Position numbers and translations under genes: made by a program
The notes under the pieces: model-generated
Database searches by the model: none
What the model was told of the DNA's origin: nothing
The model's input: the letters and a program-made list of their open reading frames with translations, nothing else
Shown here: positions 8,887-17,471 of the stretch, piece by piece
How the letters are laid out: every line of letters begins with the position of its first letter
Position numbering within the stretch: the stretch's first letter is position 1
Origin: Acidobacteriota bacterium
GTDB lineage: Bacteria > Actinomycetota > Acidimicrobiia > Acidimicrobiales > Palsa-688
DNA length: 51,493 nt
NCBI GenBank assembly: GCA_028876385.1
Contig: JAGWSF010000135.1
Location: 1-51,493 of the forward strand
Direction: 5' to 3'

Positions 8887-9498
8887 CTATAAGTCCGCTT
8901 CGCCGAGAATCTTCCCTACCGGCAGGGTCACGCCGGGTAGCGCGACGGAGATGATCACCGAACCGGACCGTAGATGTCGCAGATCGCGGTAGCCGCCCGA
9001 CGCCGGCTGGCGGTGCACCAGCAGTTGCTGCGACATGAGGTCGACGATCCAGCACTCGGCGATCCCGCACCGGGCGTACAGCGAGGCCTTGCGGCCCCTG
9101 GCGTGGGTCAGCCCGAACGAACTGTCGACCACCTCGACCAGGAGGAGGATGTCGTCGACCCCGGCGAAGCCGTCGCGGTAGTCGTCGGGCCGGCGCCGCA
9201 GCACGGCCACGTCGGGGCAGGGTTGCGAGCCTCCGCCGAGATCCACCGGATTGTGCACCGACACCGTGGCCAGATCGCCGACGGCCTCACCGAGGAGCCG
9301 GTTGAGGCGGATGGAGCACGCCGCCTGGGCCTCGGTCAGCGGGGCCAGGGCCACCTGCTCGCCGTCCAGGACCTCGAAGCGGGTAGGGGCCGGCGGGGGA
9401 GAGGCCTGGGCCCGCCGGCGCAACCACTCGTCCACCTCCGGGCGGCTCTCGAAGTCGTAGCCCTCCGAGCCGAAACCTCCGAACGACATGAGATGCAC
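8887..9498 (-). CDS. Uma2 family endonuclease (DUF820)
   Basis: 203 residues. The fold signature of Uma2/DUF820 (PD-(D/E)XK-like) is clear: 'FEVLDGE' near the N-terminus, 'PDVAVLRR', then 'LLLVEVVDSSFG', 'KASLYARCGI' and 'ECWIVD'. The P-D, E-V-x-x-S-S and K-x-x-x-Y elements carry the expected catalytic acids and lysine. The physiological role of Uma2 proteins is poorly known; they are often abundant in cyanobacteria and actinobacteria. It lies 33 bp downstream of the CoxE-like gene on the same strand and may be transcribed with it. Confidence 0.85.
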   Translation of the reverse strand: MHLMSFGGFGSEGYDFESRPEVDEWLRRRAQASPPPAPTRFEVLDGEQVALAPLTEAQAACSIRLNRLLGEAVGDLATVSVHNPVDLGGGSQPCPDVAVLRRRPDDYRDGFAGVDDILLLVEVVDSSFGLTHARGRKASLYARCGIAECWIVDLMSQQLLVHRQPASGGYRDLRHLRSGSVIISVALPGVTLPVGKILGEADL

Positions 9499-9531
9499 TC
9501 TACGGCGCCGGGGACCGGCGACCCGGGATGC

Positions 9532-11004
9532 TCAGCCGAGCTGCTCGACGAAGCGCTCCAGCTGCTTCAGGTTGCGGCACTCGTAGGCCCCGTCGCAGTG
9601 GGTGGCGTACTGGCCGACGATCGAATCGCCGGTGTCCCAGTAGGACCGCGGCTCGGGGTTGAGCCAGTAGACGTGGCGGGCCTTCTTGGCCATCTCGGCC
9701 AGCACCCACGCCTGAGCGGCGTGGTAGTTGTTGCGGGCGTCGCCCAGGAGCAAGACGGTGGTCTTGGAGTTGATATCGCGGCCCCACCGGTCCCAGAACG
9801 CCTCGAAGGCGTGACCGTAGTCGGAGTGGCCGTCGACCCAGATCACGTCGGCCTCGGTGTTGATGCGGTGAATGGCCAGGGAGATGTCCTCGGTGGCCTT
9901 GAAGTAGTCGGTGACCTCGTCGATCCCGTCGATGAACACGAACGAGCGGACCCGGCTGAACTGCGAGCTGATGGCGTAGACCATCTGCAGGGTGAAACGG
10001 GCGAAAGCCGCCACCGAGCCCGAGATGTCGGCGATGACCATGATCTCGGGCTTGGACGGCCGGGGGTAGCGGAACTTGGGGTCGGCCGGGACGCCGCCGT
10101 AGGACAAAGAGTGGCGGACCGTGCTGCGGAAGTCCAGCGGCCCCTTGCGCCCGTGGCGGCGTTTGCGGGCCAGCCGAACCGCCAGCTTGCGGGTGAGCGG
10201 GGCGATGGCCTTGCGCAGGGCCACCAGCTCCTCACGGCTGGCGTGCATGAAGTCGATGTCCTCGGGGAGCGGCTTGCGCACCGACTTGGCCACGGCCTCC
10301 GCGCCGCGGTCGGCCACCAGGCGTCGCCGGATTTCGGCCTCGATCTCCCGTCGCAGGGCATCGAGGCGGGCCTCGTACTCCTCGCGCACGAGGCGCTCCT
10401 CGAGGTCGGTCTCGTCGGTGTTGCGGCGCCGCTCCTGGGCCATCATGCGCTCGAGCATGGAGTCGAGGTCGAGATTGCGCAGCGTCCGGTACAGGTAGTA
10501 GGTGCCTCCCACGGGCCGGCCCGGCTCCATACCCGCGTAGCGGGTCACTGCGGCGCGGGCCAGGGCCCGCATCATGGCGTCGTTGCCGTCCATGAGGGCC
10601 CGGAAGAGCATCTCGGCGAGCTGCTCGGGGGTCAGGCCCTCGGCCGACCCCTGCCCCTCGCCCTCGCGGGCTCCCATCAGGGTGGTCAGCAGATCCTCGG
10701 CGTCGGACTCACCCTCCTCGCCGCCGCCGAGCCGGTACTCCCGGCCGCGGAAGGAGAAGTAAACCTCGAAGACGGTCTCGAAGGTCTTCCAGTGGGCGTT
10801 GTTCTTCACCATCGTGGCGGCCAGCGAGTACTTGAACGCGTCACGGTCCTCGAGCGGTATGTGGCGCAGGGCCTCCACGGCGTCGAGGTTCTCGGTGAGG
10901 CTCACCGGGATCCCGGCGTTGCGCAACTCCTTGACGAAGCCCGACAGCGACTCGAGTAGGCCGGCGGAGCTGCCGACGGGCAGCTCGGGTTCGGCGATGC
11001 TCAC
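9532..11004 (-). CDS. VWA domain-containing CoxE-like protein
   Basis: 490 residues. The C-terminal ~170 residues form a von Willebrand factor A domain with an intact MIDAS start, 'VIADISGSVAAF' (D-x-S-x-S, near residue 323), followed by 'FVFIDGIDEV' and 'LLLGDARNNY'. The N-terminal ~300 residues are helical and charged with a long Arg/Glu-rich segment, as in CoxE-like proteins. It starts 6 bp after the MoxR-type ATPase gene, the standard MoxR-VWA arrangement in which the ATPase and VWA protein act as a metal-insertion or complex-remodelling chaperone pair. No CO dehydrogenase or other client gene is visible here. Confidence 0.88.
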   Translation of the reverse strand: MSIAEPELPVGSSAGLLESLSGFVKELRNAGIPVSLTENLDAVEALRHIPLEDRDAFKYSLAATMVKNNAHWKTFETVFEVYFSFRGREYRLGGGEEGESDAEDLLTTLMGAREGEGQGSAEGLTPEQLAEMLFRALMDGNDAMMRALARAAVTRYAGMEPGRPVGGTYYLYRTLRNLDLDSMLERMMAQERRRNTDETDLEERLVREEYEARLDALRREIEAEIRRRLVADRGAEAVAKSVRKPLPEDIDFMHASREELVALRKAIAPLTRKLAVRLARKRRHGRKGPLDFRSTVRHSLSYGGVPADPKFRYPRPSKPEIMVIADISGSVAAFARFTLQMVYAISSQFSRVRSFVFIDGIDEVTDYFKATEDISLAIHRINTEADVIWVDGHSDYGHAFEAFWDRWGRDINSKTTVLLLGDARNNYHAAQAWVLAEMAKKARHVYWLNPEPRSYWDTGDSIVGQYATHCDGAYECRNLKQLERFVEQLG

Positions 11005-11010
11005 CAGCCG

Positions 11011-11922
11011 CTACCGCGACGCCGAGGTCGTCGTGGAGGAGGTCAGGTCCTTGGCGGCCTTCTCGATGTCGGACTGGTACTTGAGCAGGATGTGGAGGGT
11101 CTCGGTGGCCGTCTGGGCGTCCACCGACTCGATGCCGAGCAGCAGGAGGGTCCGGGCCCAGTCGAGGGTCTCCGACACCGACGGGGCCTTCTTCAGCTCG
11201 AGACTGCGGATGGACCGCACGATGCGCACCACCTGGTCGGCCAGCGCCTCGGTGATGCCCGGCACCCGGGTGAGGACGATCTCCTTCTCGCGCTCGATGT
11301 CGGGGTAGTCGATGTGGAGAAACAGGCAGCGGCGCTTGAGGGCCTCCGACAGCTCCCTGGTGTTGTTGGAGGTCAGGAACACCAGAGGAATCTGGGTGGC
11401 GCTGACCGTCCCGAGCTCGGGGATGGACACCTGGTAGTCGGAGAGGATCTCGAGCAGGAGGGCCTCGGTCTCCACCTCGACGCGGTCCACCTCGTCGATC
11501 AGCAGCACCACCGGTTCGTCGGCCCGGATGGCCTCGAGGAGGGGGCGGGTGAGCAGGAACGGCTCGGAGAAGATGTCCTCCTCGATGTCGCTCCAACCCT
11601 CGTGGCCGTCGGACTCGGCGACCCGCTGGGCCTGGATGCGTAGCAGCTGCTTCTTGTAGTTCCACTCGTAGAGGGCCTTGGACTCGTCGAGTCCCTCGTA
11701 GCACTGGAGGCGGATGAGGCGGGACCCGGTCAGCTCGGCCACCGACTTGGCCAGCTGGGTCTTGCCCGTCCCGGCCGGACCCTCCACCAGGATGGGTTTG
11801 CCCAGACGTTCGGCCAGGAACACCACCCCGGCGATGCCCTCGTCGGCCAGGTAGGAGACCGTGCGCAGGCCGTCGCGAACGGCGGCAGGGGACTCGAAGC
11901 GGGAGGGTGCGGCGTCGGTCAC
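11011..11922 (-). CDS. MoxR/CoxD-like AAA+ ATPase
   Basis: 303 residues. Walker A 'GPAGTGKT' is at 48-55, Walker B with sensor context 'VVLLIDEVDR' at 138-147, and the sensor-1 region 'PLVFLTSNNTRELSEALKRRC' follows with its arginine-finger end. The insert 'YEGLDESKALYEW' is typical of the MoxR/CoxD branch. It precedes the VWA partner by 6 bp on the minus strand, so the two are co-transcribed. Its promoter should lie in the 165-bp divergent gap 11923-12087. Confidence 0.9.
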   Translation of the reverse strand: MTDAAPSRFESPAAVRDGLRTVSYLADEGIAGVVFLAERLGKPILVEGPAGTGKTQLAKSVAELTGSRLIRLQCYEGLDESKALYEWNYKKQLLRIQAQRVAESDGHEGWSDIEEDIFSEPFLLTRPLLEAIRADEPVVLLIDEVDRVEVETEALLLEILSDYQVSIPELGTVSATQIPLVFLTSNNTRELSEALKRRCLFLHIDYPDIEREKEIVLTRVPGITEALADQVVRIVRSIRSLELKKAPSVSETLDWARTLLLLGIESVDAQTATETLHILLKYQSDIEKAAKDLTSSTTTSASR

Positions 11923-12087
11923 TACATCTGGTCCTTTTCCTTGGCTGAAGGGCCAAGTCTACCGGGGCGGGCCGCCGGCGACCCAAGCCGGAGTTCACCG
12001 CCCGGGTCCGAGGACTTAACGGCCGGTTCACCCCCCGGCGCCGGCTTGGGACGAGAATGGAAGCGCGGGTGGGAAGGAGTTGGTGCG

Positions 12088-12468
12088 GTGAACCGTCCTC
12101 TGCGTACCCAATTAGGCAGCTTGGTGATGATCGCGGTACTGGCCCCGATGCTGCCTCTGCGCCACGCCGTCCCTGCGGCGACGGCCGGCGCAGCGGGCGC
12201 ATTCGAGGCGGGGAACCTCGTCGTGTCCGTGCCCTACGTGCCGGCGTCGGCCAGCCTGGTCCCCCTCTGCCGTGCCCTGCTCACCTTCGAACAGGGGGGC
12301 CCCGGCGCAGCCCAGGCCGCAGTCGAGTTGCAGCAACCGCAGGGCGCGGCCAACGCGCCGGGTATCTCCTTCGACGGCCTGGCCCTCCTCGAGGGCGCGA
12401 CCGGCGGGAGTGAGCAGTCGGCGGCGGCCTGGTGCGCCCTATTCCTCGCCCATCCTCCGAGAGGATGA
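12088..12468 (+). CDS. Small exported protein of unknown function
   Basis: 126 residues. GTG 12088 is chosen because the Shine-Dalgarno 'GGAAGGAG' (12072-12079) lies 8 bp upstream; the frame is open further upstream but without a better signal. The N-terminus looks like a signal peptide or single anchor ('LGSLVMIAVLAPMLPL'), followed by Ala/Gly-rich sequence and a short conserved-looking segment with two Cys ('PLCRALL', 'AAWCALF'). No family recognised. It sits 85 bp upstream of the SPFH gene. Confidence 0.6.
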   Translation: MNRPLRTQLGSLVMIAVLAPMLPLRHAVPAATAGAAGAFEAGNLVVSVPYVPASASLVPLCRALLTFEQGGPGAAQAAVELQQPQGAANAPGISFDGLALLEGATGGSEQSAAAWCALFLAHPPRG

Positions 12469-12553
12469 TTTCGTCCCGCTAAACCTCCCACCGGGCTTGC
12501 GACGGTCTACCCTGAGCCTCGAGAGACCGGGTGAGACCCAGGAGGCCATTTCC

Positions 12554-13759
12554 GTGCCGCTGTTCGATCGCGAATTCATCGCCGTCCCCGATGACAAGAA
12601 GAACCAGATCGTCTTCAAATGGCCGGACCACAACATCCGGAAGTTCACCAGGGCGATCGTCAATGCCGACGAGATGGCCCTGTTCGTCAACACCGGCAAG
12701 GTCGTGGCGACCATGGGACCCGGGCGCCACCAGATCGACGCCGACGAACTGCCCGGACTCGGCGTCCTCATCGACTTCGCCACCGGGGGCAACGCCTACA
12801 AGGCCGAGCTCTACTTCGTCGGTACCCGTGAGTATCCCCGCAACCCCTTCGGTGGGCGCATCGACGACGTCCAGGATCCCCAGACCGGGATGATCGTGAC
12901 CCTGCGGGTGTTCGGCGACTACTCCATGAAGGTGAAGGATCCCGTGGCGCTCATCACCAACCTGGTGGGCACCGTCGACGTGGCCGATAACGACGCCGTG
13001 ACCGGCTGGATGAGCGATCAGCTCCTCAAGGTCATGCGCACCCACATGACCGTGCAGATCGTGCGCAACGGATGGCCCATCCTCGGCCTGTCGGCCTACA
13101 CCCCCGACATCGAGAAGGAGGTCGTGGCCTCCGGCAACGAGCAGCTCGCCAGCTACGGCGTCGAGATCATCCGGATGGGCAACTTCGACATCAACCTGTC
13201 GGCCGAGGACGAAGCCCAGCTCAAGACCCTGGCCAAAGACACCGCCTACTCGCGCCTGGCCGGAGGATTCCAGCAGTATGCGGCCGGTGAGATGGCTCTC
13301 GGCGCCGGCCAGGGCATGGCCCAGGGCGGCGGCGCGGTGAGCGGCGCCTTCCTGGCCGCCGGCCTCGGCATGGGAGGCCAGGCCGCGGCTCCGGCCCAGC
13401 CCGGGCCCCCGCCCCCTCCCGGACCGGGCTTCGCCGGGGGCGGCGCCGGCTATGCGGCCCAGGCCCAGCCCGGGGTCAAGTGCCCGAACTGCCAGGCCGA
13501 CAACACCCCGTCGGCCAAGTTCTGCGCCTCGTGCGGGACGTCGCTCGCCCCCCCCACGGTCAAATGCGCCAACTGCCAGGCCGACAACCCTCCGGGGGCC
13601 AAGTTCTGCGCGTCGTGCGGGACGCCCGTCGCCCCGGTGGTGGCCCACTGCACCAACTGCGGGGAGGAGTTGGCGCCCGGGGCCAAGTTCTGCCCGTCGT
13701 GCGGGACGCCCTCCGCCGGCGCCCCCCCTGCCGGTGGTGACGCGGCCGCCGGGTCCTAA
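12554..13759 (+). CDS. SPFH-domain protein with three C-terminal zinc ribbons (virion-core-protein-like)
   Basis: 401 residues. GTG 12554 is preceded by 'CAGGAGG' at good spacing, so upstream in-frame codons are left out. Residues ~20-250 form an SPFH/band-7-like domain of the YdjI or 'virion core protein' type ('FKWPDHNIR', 'VNADEMALFVNTGKV', 'GPGRHQI', 'ASYGVEIIRMGNFDI'). A Gly/Ala/Pro-rich linker leads to three near-identical zinc ribbons from residue 310, each C-x2-C-x(13)-C-x2-C with 'AKFC.SCGT'. Related bacterial proteins organise membrane stress or lipid domains; an exact role is not known. It has no transmembrane segment. The Tim44-like gene starts 11 bp later and is likely co-expressed. 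Confidence 0.85.
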   Translation: MPLFDREFIAVPDDKKNQIVFKWPDHNIRKFTRAIVNADEMALFVNTGKVVATMGPGRHQIDADELPGLGVLIDFATGGNAYKAELYFVGTREYPRNPFGGRIDDVQDPQTGMIVTLRVFGDYSMKVKDPVALITNLVGTVDVADNDAVTGWMSDQLLKVMRTHMTVQIVRNGWPILGLSAYTPDIEKEVVASGNEQLASYGVEIIRMGNFDINLSAEDEAQLKTLAKDTAYSRLAGGFQQYAAGEMALGAGQGMAQGGGAVSGAFLAAGLGMGGQAAAPAQPGPPPPPGPGFAGGGAGYAAQAQPGVKCPNCQADNTPSAKFCASCGTSLAPPTVKCANCQADNPPGAKFCASCGTPVAPVVAHCTNCGEELAPGAKFCPSCGTPSAGAPPAGGDAAAGS

Positions 13760-13770
13760 CCTGGGGGACT

Positions 13771-14508
13771 ATGAGCTTGTTCGGGCGTCGGCGCGACAGC
13801 GACGGTTGGGAGATGGGGGAGGGAGCCGGCGCGCCGCCATCGCCGATCGATGGCGCCTGGACCCATTCCGATCAGCCGGCGATAGCCAGCGTCAGGGGGG
13901 AGATTTTTTCCGGGGCGGCTCCATCTTCGGCCCGAGACGACCCGGAGACCGGCCTGGCTGCCATCAAGGCCAAGGATCCCCGCTTCGAGCGTGACACGTT
14001 CCTAGGGCAGGTCCAGCGGGCCTTCTTCCTCGTCGAGGAGGCGTGGACCACCCGCAACTCCGACATGAGCCGCCAGGTCATGGCCGACGGGTTGTGGCAG
14101 CAGCACCGGTTCCAGATCGAGAGCTATCGCAGCGCCGGCAAGCGCACGGTCCTGGAAGGCCTGTCGGTGGACAGCATCACCATCCTGGTGGTGCACCTCG
14201 ACGCCCAGTACGACACCATCACGGTGCGGATCCTGGCCCGTTCGGCCGACTACGACGTCAACGACGCGGGGCGGGTCGTGCGCGGCTCGCGCGATCAGGA
14301 GCAGTGGGCCGAGGACTGGACGTTCCAGCGGGCTTCGGGTGCGGTGACCCCCGAAGCCGGTGGCACCCTCACTGATAAATGCCCCAACTGCGGGGCGCCC
14401 CTCCAGCTCGACTTCAACGGGATCTGCCGCTACTGCAAAGCTCTCGTCTCCACCGGCACCTACGACTGGGTGCTGACCCGCATCGCCCGGGTTCCCCCGG
14501 CCTACTGA
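13771..14508 (+). CDS. Tim44-like domain protein with C-terminal zinc ribbon
   Basis: 245 residues. After a disordered 60-residue lead, a Tim44-like domain runs about 65-200: 'FERDTFLGQVQRAFFLVEEA', then W-T-T-R-N-x-x-x-x-R-x-V-M-A-D-G-L-W and 'DTITVRILARSADYDV'. A C-terminal zinc ribbon has C-P-N-C and C-R-Y-C spaced by 11 residues. Such proteins are commonly found beside SPFH zinc-ribbon proteins, and here the spacing is 11 bp. The role is unknown, but the two proteins probably work in one membrane-associated complex. Confidence 0.8.
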   Translation: MSLFGRRRDSDGWEMGEGAGAPPSPIDGAWTHSDQPAIASVRGEIFSGAAPSSARDDPETGLAAIKAKDPRFERDTFLGQVQRAFFLVEEAWTTRNSDMSRQVMADGLWQQHRFQIESYRSAGKRTVLEGLSVDSITILVVHLDAQYDTITVRILARSADYDVNDAGRVVRGSRDQEQWAEDWTFQRASGAVTPEAGGTLTDKCPNCGAPLQLDFNGICRYCKALVSTGTYDWVLTRIARVPPAY

Positions 14509-14532
14509 GCCCCGGCGTCCCCGGCGTCCTGG

Positions 14533-16503
14533 TCAGCCTGCCGGTTTGGTGGACGCGGCCGACACGCCTCCGCTCGGCGGGGGGGAAGATGCCCCCGCCG
14601 TCGTCGGTGCCCCGGGCAGGGGAGCCAACTGGGGGCCTGCCGCAGGAGCGGTCTTCGGGACGGCGATCAACCCGGCGCGGATCTCCTCCTGGGGGATGAG
14701 CCACATCAGCATCTGGTGGTAGACGGTCATGATCGATATCCCGTAGACCGTGCTCGACGCCCACTTACCGGCGAGCTGCGTCCAGGTCTCGCAGCACCCG
14801 CCGATACCCGACCCACCGATGACGTCGGAGATGTCCTTGGGCCACGGTTTGGTGGTGGCGTACTCGTGCAGGAGCTCCAGCTGGGCCAGCACGCCGGTGT
14901 CGGCGTCGGGGAAGCTCCAGCCGTGGGCACAGGTGTCACAGGCACCGATGCCGGCGAAGTTGTTGTCCTTGGAGGTCAGCTGTCCGTAGGAGGGAAAGGA
15001 GAACGATCCCGTCTCGACGATGGACTGGGCGAACGCCACGGCGTAGTCGACACCCAGGCGGTCGCCCCACTTGGCGTAGGACGCGATGAGGTCGTTGACG
15101 GGAACGGTCAGGTTCGGGGTGCGGCCCAGGCTGGCCCACCAGGCCTGCAGCTGGGTGGCGTTGAGCAGCGACGGTCCCAGGATGTCGGGAGCCACCGGAT
15201 GCGGTCCCGGTGTCGGCGCCGGCTCGGCGGCCGCGGGGCTCAGGCTCTGGTCGGCCGGAACGACCGCCGGCACCGTCGTGGTGGTGGTCGTGGTGGTGGT
15301 CGTGGTGGTGGTCGTGGTCGTGGTGGTGGTCGGCAGGTCGGCGGGGGTGAGGGGCCGACCGGCCTGCTCGGCCGCGATGAGCTCGGATACCGGCGTTCCC
15401 ACTGCCACCCCGGGTGTGGTGGCCGCCGTGGTGATCACCCCCAGGGTCTGGCGGGCGGCCAGGAGCCGGGCTTCGGCGTTGCTCACCGACGCCAGCCGGG
15501 TCTGGTAGACGACCTGGGCCGCCTCGACGGCCCGGCCGGCGGCGGCGGTGGCCCGGGCGGCATCGGCAGCTTCCTTGCGCACGTGCTCACCGGCCAGCAC
15601 GAGCATCTCCTGGGCGTCCACCGCTTCGGTGGTGTTGATCCCGTTGACGCCCGCCGGGGTGACGGGTCCCGCGGAGACCGGGGAGGAGCCGTGGGCGGGA
15701 GCGGACTGCGGGTTGGGTGCGGCGGCCGGGTTGGGTGCGGCGGCCGGGTTGGGTGCGGCGGCCGGGTTGGGTGCGGCGGCCGGGTTGGGTGCGGAGCCGT
15801 CGGTCACCTGAGCCAGGTCGGGATTGGTGTACCCCACCCCGATGTAGGCGTCTATAGCCAACTGGCGAAGCCGCTTATCGGCACCGGCCTGGCCGGCCGC
15901 GGCCCACGCCTGCGCGGCCTGCGCCGCACCGAGCTGCTGGCGGGCGGTGAGCAGAGCGGCGCTGGCCTGGGTGACACCGGTCTGGGCCTGAGCGACGTAA
16001 CTCTGAGCGACCGTGACATCAGATATGGCCTGAAGCTGGCCGAGGTCGGCGTCGACCTGGGCCACGATGGCGTCGGGGCTGGGCATCGGGGCGGGAGGTG
16101 TCCCCGGCGGAGCGGCGGTGGTCGGTGGTCCTCCCACCGGCACCGGCGGTACCCCCGGCCCGGTTGGTTTGACGGGCGCCGGCTGGGTGGTGGACGTCGT
16201 GGTGGTGGAAGCGGGGGATGGCGTCGGGGCGGCGGGCGCAGCGGTGGTCGACGTCGTCGAATCCGTCGCCGGCACCGCCGCGGTGGTGGAGGTGGTGGTA
16301 GTGGCCCCAGGGAGGGTGATGACAGTTTGGGCGCTAGCCGCCGGCGCCGGGACCAGACCCACCGCAACCCAGGCCAGAAGGGCGATGGCCGCCAACGCGG
16401 CGGTCCACTTGCGCAAGGGAGTATCGGCGGTCCGACCGTCGGATGCAGTCGCAGGGAGGGCGGACACGGGCACTCTCAACTTCGAAGGCTTCGACGCAGG
16501 CAT
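14533..16503 (-). CDS. Secreted glucosaminidase (GH73-like) peptidoglycan hydrolase with low-complexity linkers
   Basis: 656 residues. A signal peptide or anchor lies at about 32-58 ('ALAAIALLAWVAVGLV'). It is followed by a Thr/Pro-rich stretch, a predicted coiled-coil (Gln/Ala-rich, about 145-210), five A-P-N-P-A-A repeats, a second coiled-coil, an uninterrupted run of about 20 Thr, and a C-terminal glucosaminidase domain (about 455-605). That domain has the catalytic-type Glu in 'FAQSIVETGSF' (E497), then 'SKDNNFAGIGACDTC' and 'TGVLAQLELLHEYA'. It probably cleaves N-acetylglucosaminyl bonds in the cell wall. It converges with the Tim44-like gene with only 24 bp between stops. Confidence 0.82.
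   Translation of the reverse strand: MPASKPSKLRVPVSALPATASDGRTADTPLRKWTAALAAIALLAWVAVGLVPAPAASAQTVITLPGATTTTSTTAAVPATDSTTSTTAAPAAPTPSPASTTTTSTTQPAPVKPTGPGVPPVPVGGPPTTAAPPGTPPAPMPSPDAIVAQVDADLGQLQAISDVTVAQSYVAQAQTGVTQASAALLTARQQLGAAQAAQAWAAAGQAGADKRLRQLAIDAYIGVGYTNPDLAQVTDGSAPNPAAAPNPAAAPNPAAAPNPAAAPNPQSAPAHGSSPVSAGPVTPAGVNGINTTEAVDAQEMLVLAGEHVRKEAADAARATAAAGRAVEAAQVVYQTRLASVSNAEARLLAARQTLGVITTAATTPGVAVGTPVSELIAAEQAGRPLTPADLPTTTTTTTTTTTTTTTTTTTVPAVVPADQSLSPAAAEPAPTPGPHPVAPDILGPSLLNATQLQAWWASLGRTPNLTVPVNDLIASYAKWGDRLGVDYAVAFAQSIVETGSFSFPSYGQLTSKDNNFAGIGACDTCAHGWSFPDADTGVLAQLELLHEYATTKPWPKDISDVIGGSGIGGCCETWTQLAGKWASSTVYGISIMTVYHQMLMWLIPQEEIRAGLIAVPKTAPAAGPQLAPLPGAPTTAGASSPPPSGGVSAASTKPAG
15275..15333 (-). 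repeat. GTGGTGGTC-type repeat encoding a poly-threonine tract
   Basis: Imperfect 3-bp and 9-bp repeats of GTG/GTC encode about 20 consecutive Thr in the glucosaminidase linker. It is a probable O-glycosylated or extended spacer. Confidence 0.8.
15710..15799 (-). repeat. 18-bp tandem repeat, five copies, in coding sequence
   Basis: Unit 'GGGTTGGGTGCGGCGGCC' repeats four times exactly from 15710, with a degenerate fifth copy. On the minus strand it encodes a P-N-P-A-A-A linker of the glucosaminidase. Copy number may vary between strains. Confidence 0.85.
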
Positions 16504-16551
16504 TCCGGAACCCTTCGCCCAAGGGCGTCAAAACCCGAATCTAACAGAGCG

Positions 16552-17247
16552 CTAGATGTGCAGGCCGCACTCCGTCTTGGCCGTGCCCGCCCACCGCCCG
16601 GCCCGCGGGTCGTCGCCGGCTTGGACCGGTCGGGTACAGGGCCGGCAGCCGATCGAGGGATATCCCTGCTCGAGGAGCGGGTTGACCGGTATGTCGTGGT
16701 CCGCGATGTAGCCACTCACGTCTAGATCGGACCATGTGGCGATCGGGTTGACCTTCACCAGCCCTCGCAGGTCGCGGGCCACTATCGGCGTCCGGGCCCG
16801 GGTCGGGGACTCGGCCCGACGCAGCCCGCTCATCCATGCCATCTTGCCGAAGAGGGCCCGGTCCAGCTGTTCGATCTTGGCTGCTGAACAACAGTTGACC
16901 GGGTCGGCCTCCCACAGCTCGACAGGCTGCGGGGGGACGGTGAGGACACGCAGGTTGAGGCCGTAGTGGCGACGCACCAGCTCGACCGTCTCGAGGGTCT
17001 CGGGGAAGTGGTAGCGGGTGTCGATGAACACCACCTCTATGGACGGCTCCACCGCAACCGCCAGGTCGATGAGCACGGCGTCGGTCATGGACGCAGCCAG
17101 GCACATGAACGGGTGGAACTGCTCGACGGCCCACTCGATCACCGCCGATGCCGGGGCCCGCTCGAACTTCTCGTTGATGCGTGCCAGTTCGGCGTCGGTG
17201 AACGATGGGGCGTGGAGGTGGCTACCGGATTCCATCAGTGTCGTCAA
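16552..17247 (-). CDS. cysH: Phosphoadenylyl-/adenylyl-sulfate reductase
   Basis: 231 residues. TTG 17247 is supported by an AAGGAG site 7 bp upstream; ATG 17235 would be badly spaced. It shows the PAPS-reductase fold (S-A-V-I-E-W-A near the N-terminus, 'VEVVFIDTRYHFPET') and the cysteine set of the 4Fe-4S, APS-using branch: 'CCSAAKIEQL' and 'GCRPCTRP', ending with the redox Cys in 'ECGLHI'. It reduces APS (or PAPS) to sulfite with thioredoxin. It lies directly downstream of the siroheme reductase that would use the sulfite, on the same strand. Confidence 0.93.
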   Translation of the reverse strand: MTTLMESGSHLHAPSFTDAELARINEKFERAPASAVIEWAVEQFHPFMCLAASMTDAVLIDLAVAVEPSIEVVFIDTRYHFPETLETVELVRRHYGLNLRVLTVPPQPVELWEADPVNCCSAAKIEQLDRALFGKMAWMSGLRRAESPTRARTPIVARDLRGLVKVNPIATWSDLDVSGYIADHDIPVNPLLEQGYPSIGCRPCTRPVQAGDDPRAGRWAGTAKTECGLHI

Positions 17248-17387
17248 CGTCGGAACTCCTTGTCGGAGGGGCCGTCACACTGGCCGGCGCGGTCACTTCG
17301 GTACGAACCCAGGAGAGCCACCCGGGAGGACGCCGGGCCGCGAGACGAGCGCCCGACCACCACAGAACTAAGGGGAGTTGGCGACGA

Positions 17388-17460
17388 CGGGGTCGGCAAG
17401 GTCGGGGTCGGGGTCGGCAAGGTCGGGGTCCGGGTCGGGGTCGGGGATGTCCGAGTCGGC
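17388..17460. repeat. GGGTCGG-rich imperfect tandem repeat in the sir-cysH spacer
   Basis: Imperfect repeats of GGTCGG with interspersed 'GGCAAGGTCGGGGTC' fill part of the 224-bp gap 17248-17471 between the reductase stop and the cysH start. The minus-strand transcript would be C-rich. No clear hairpin was identified. Confidence 0.7.
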
Positions 17461-17471
17461 AACGTCACGGT

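Noticed and set aside
8974..10959. 661-codon plus-strand frame
   Set aside because: It lies entirely antisense to the Uma2 and CoxE-like genes, which have clear domain signatures; it reflects GC-rich third-position bias.
14716..16725. 669-codon plus-strand frame rich in Gly/Arg
   Set aside because: It is antisense to the glucosaminidase gene and has no recognisable domain.
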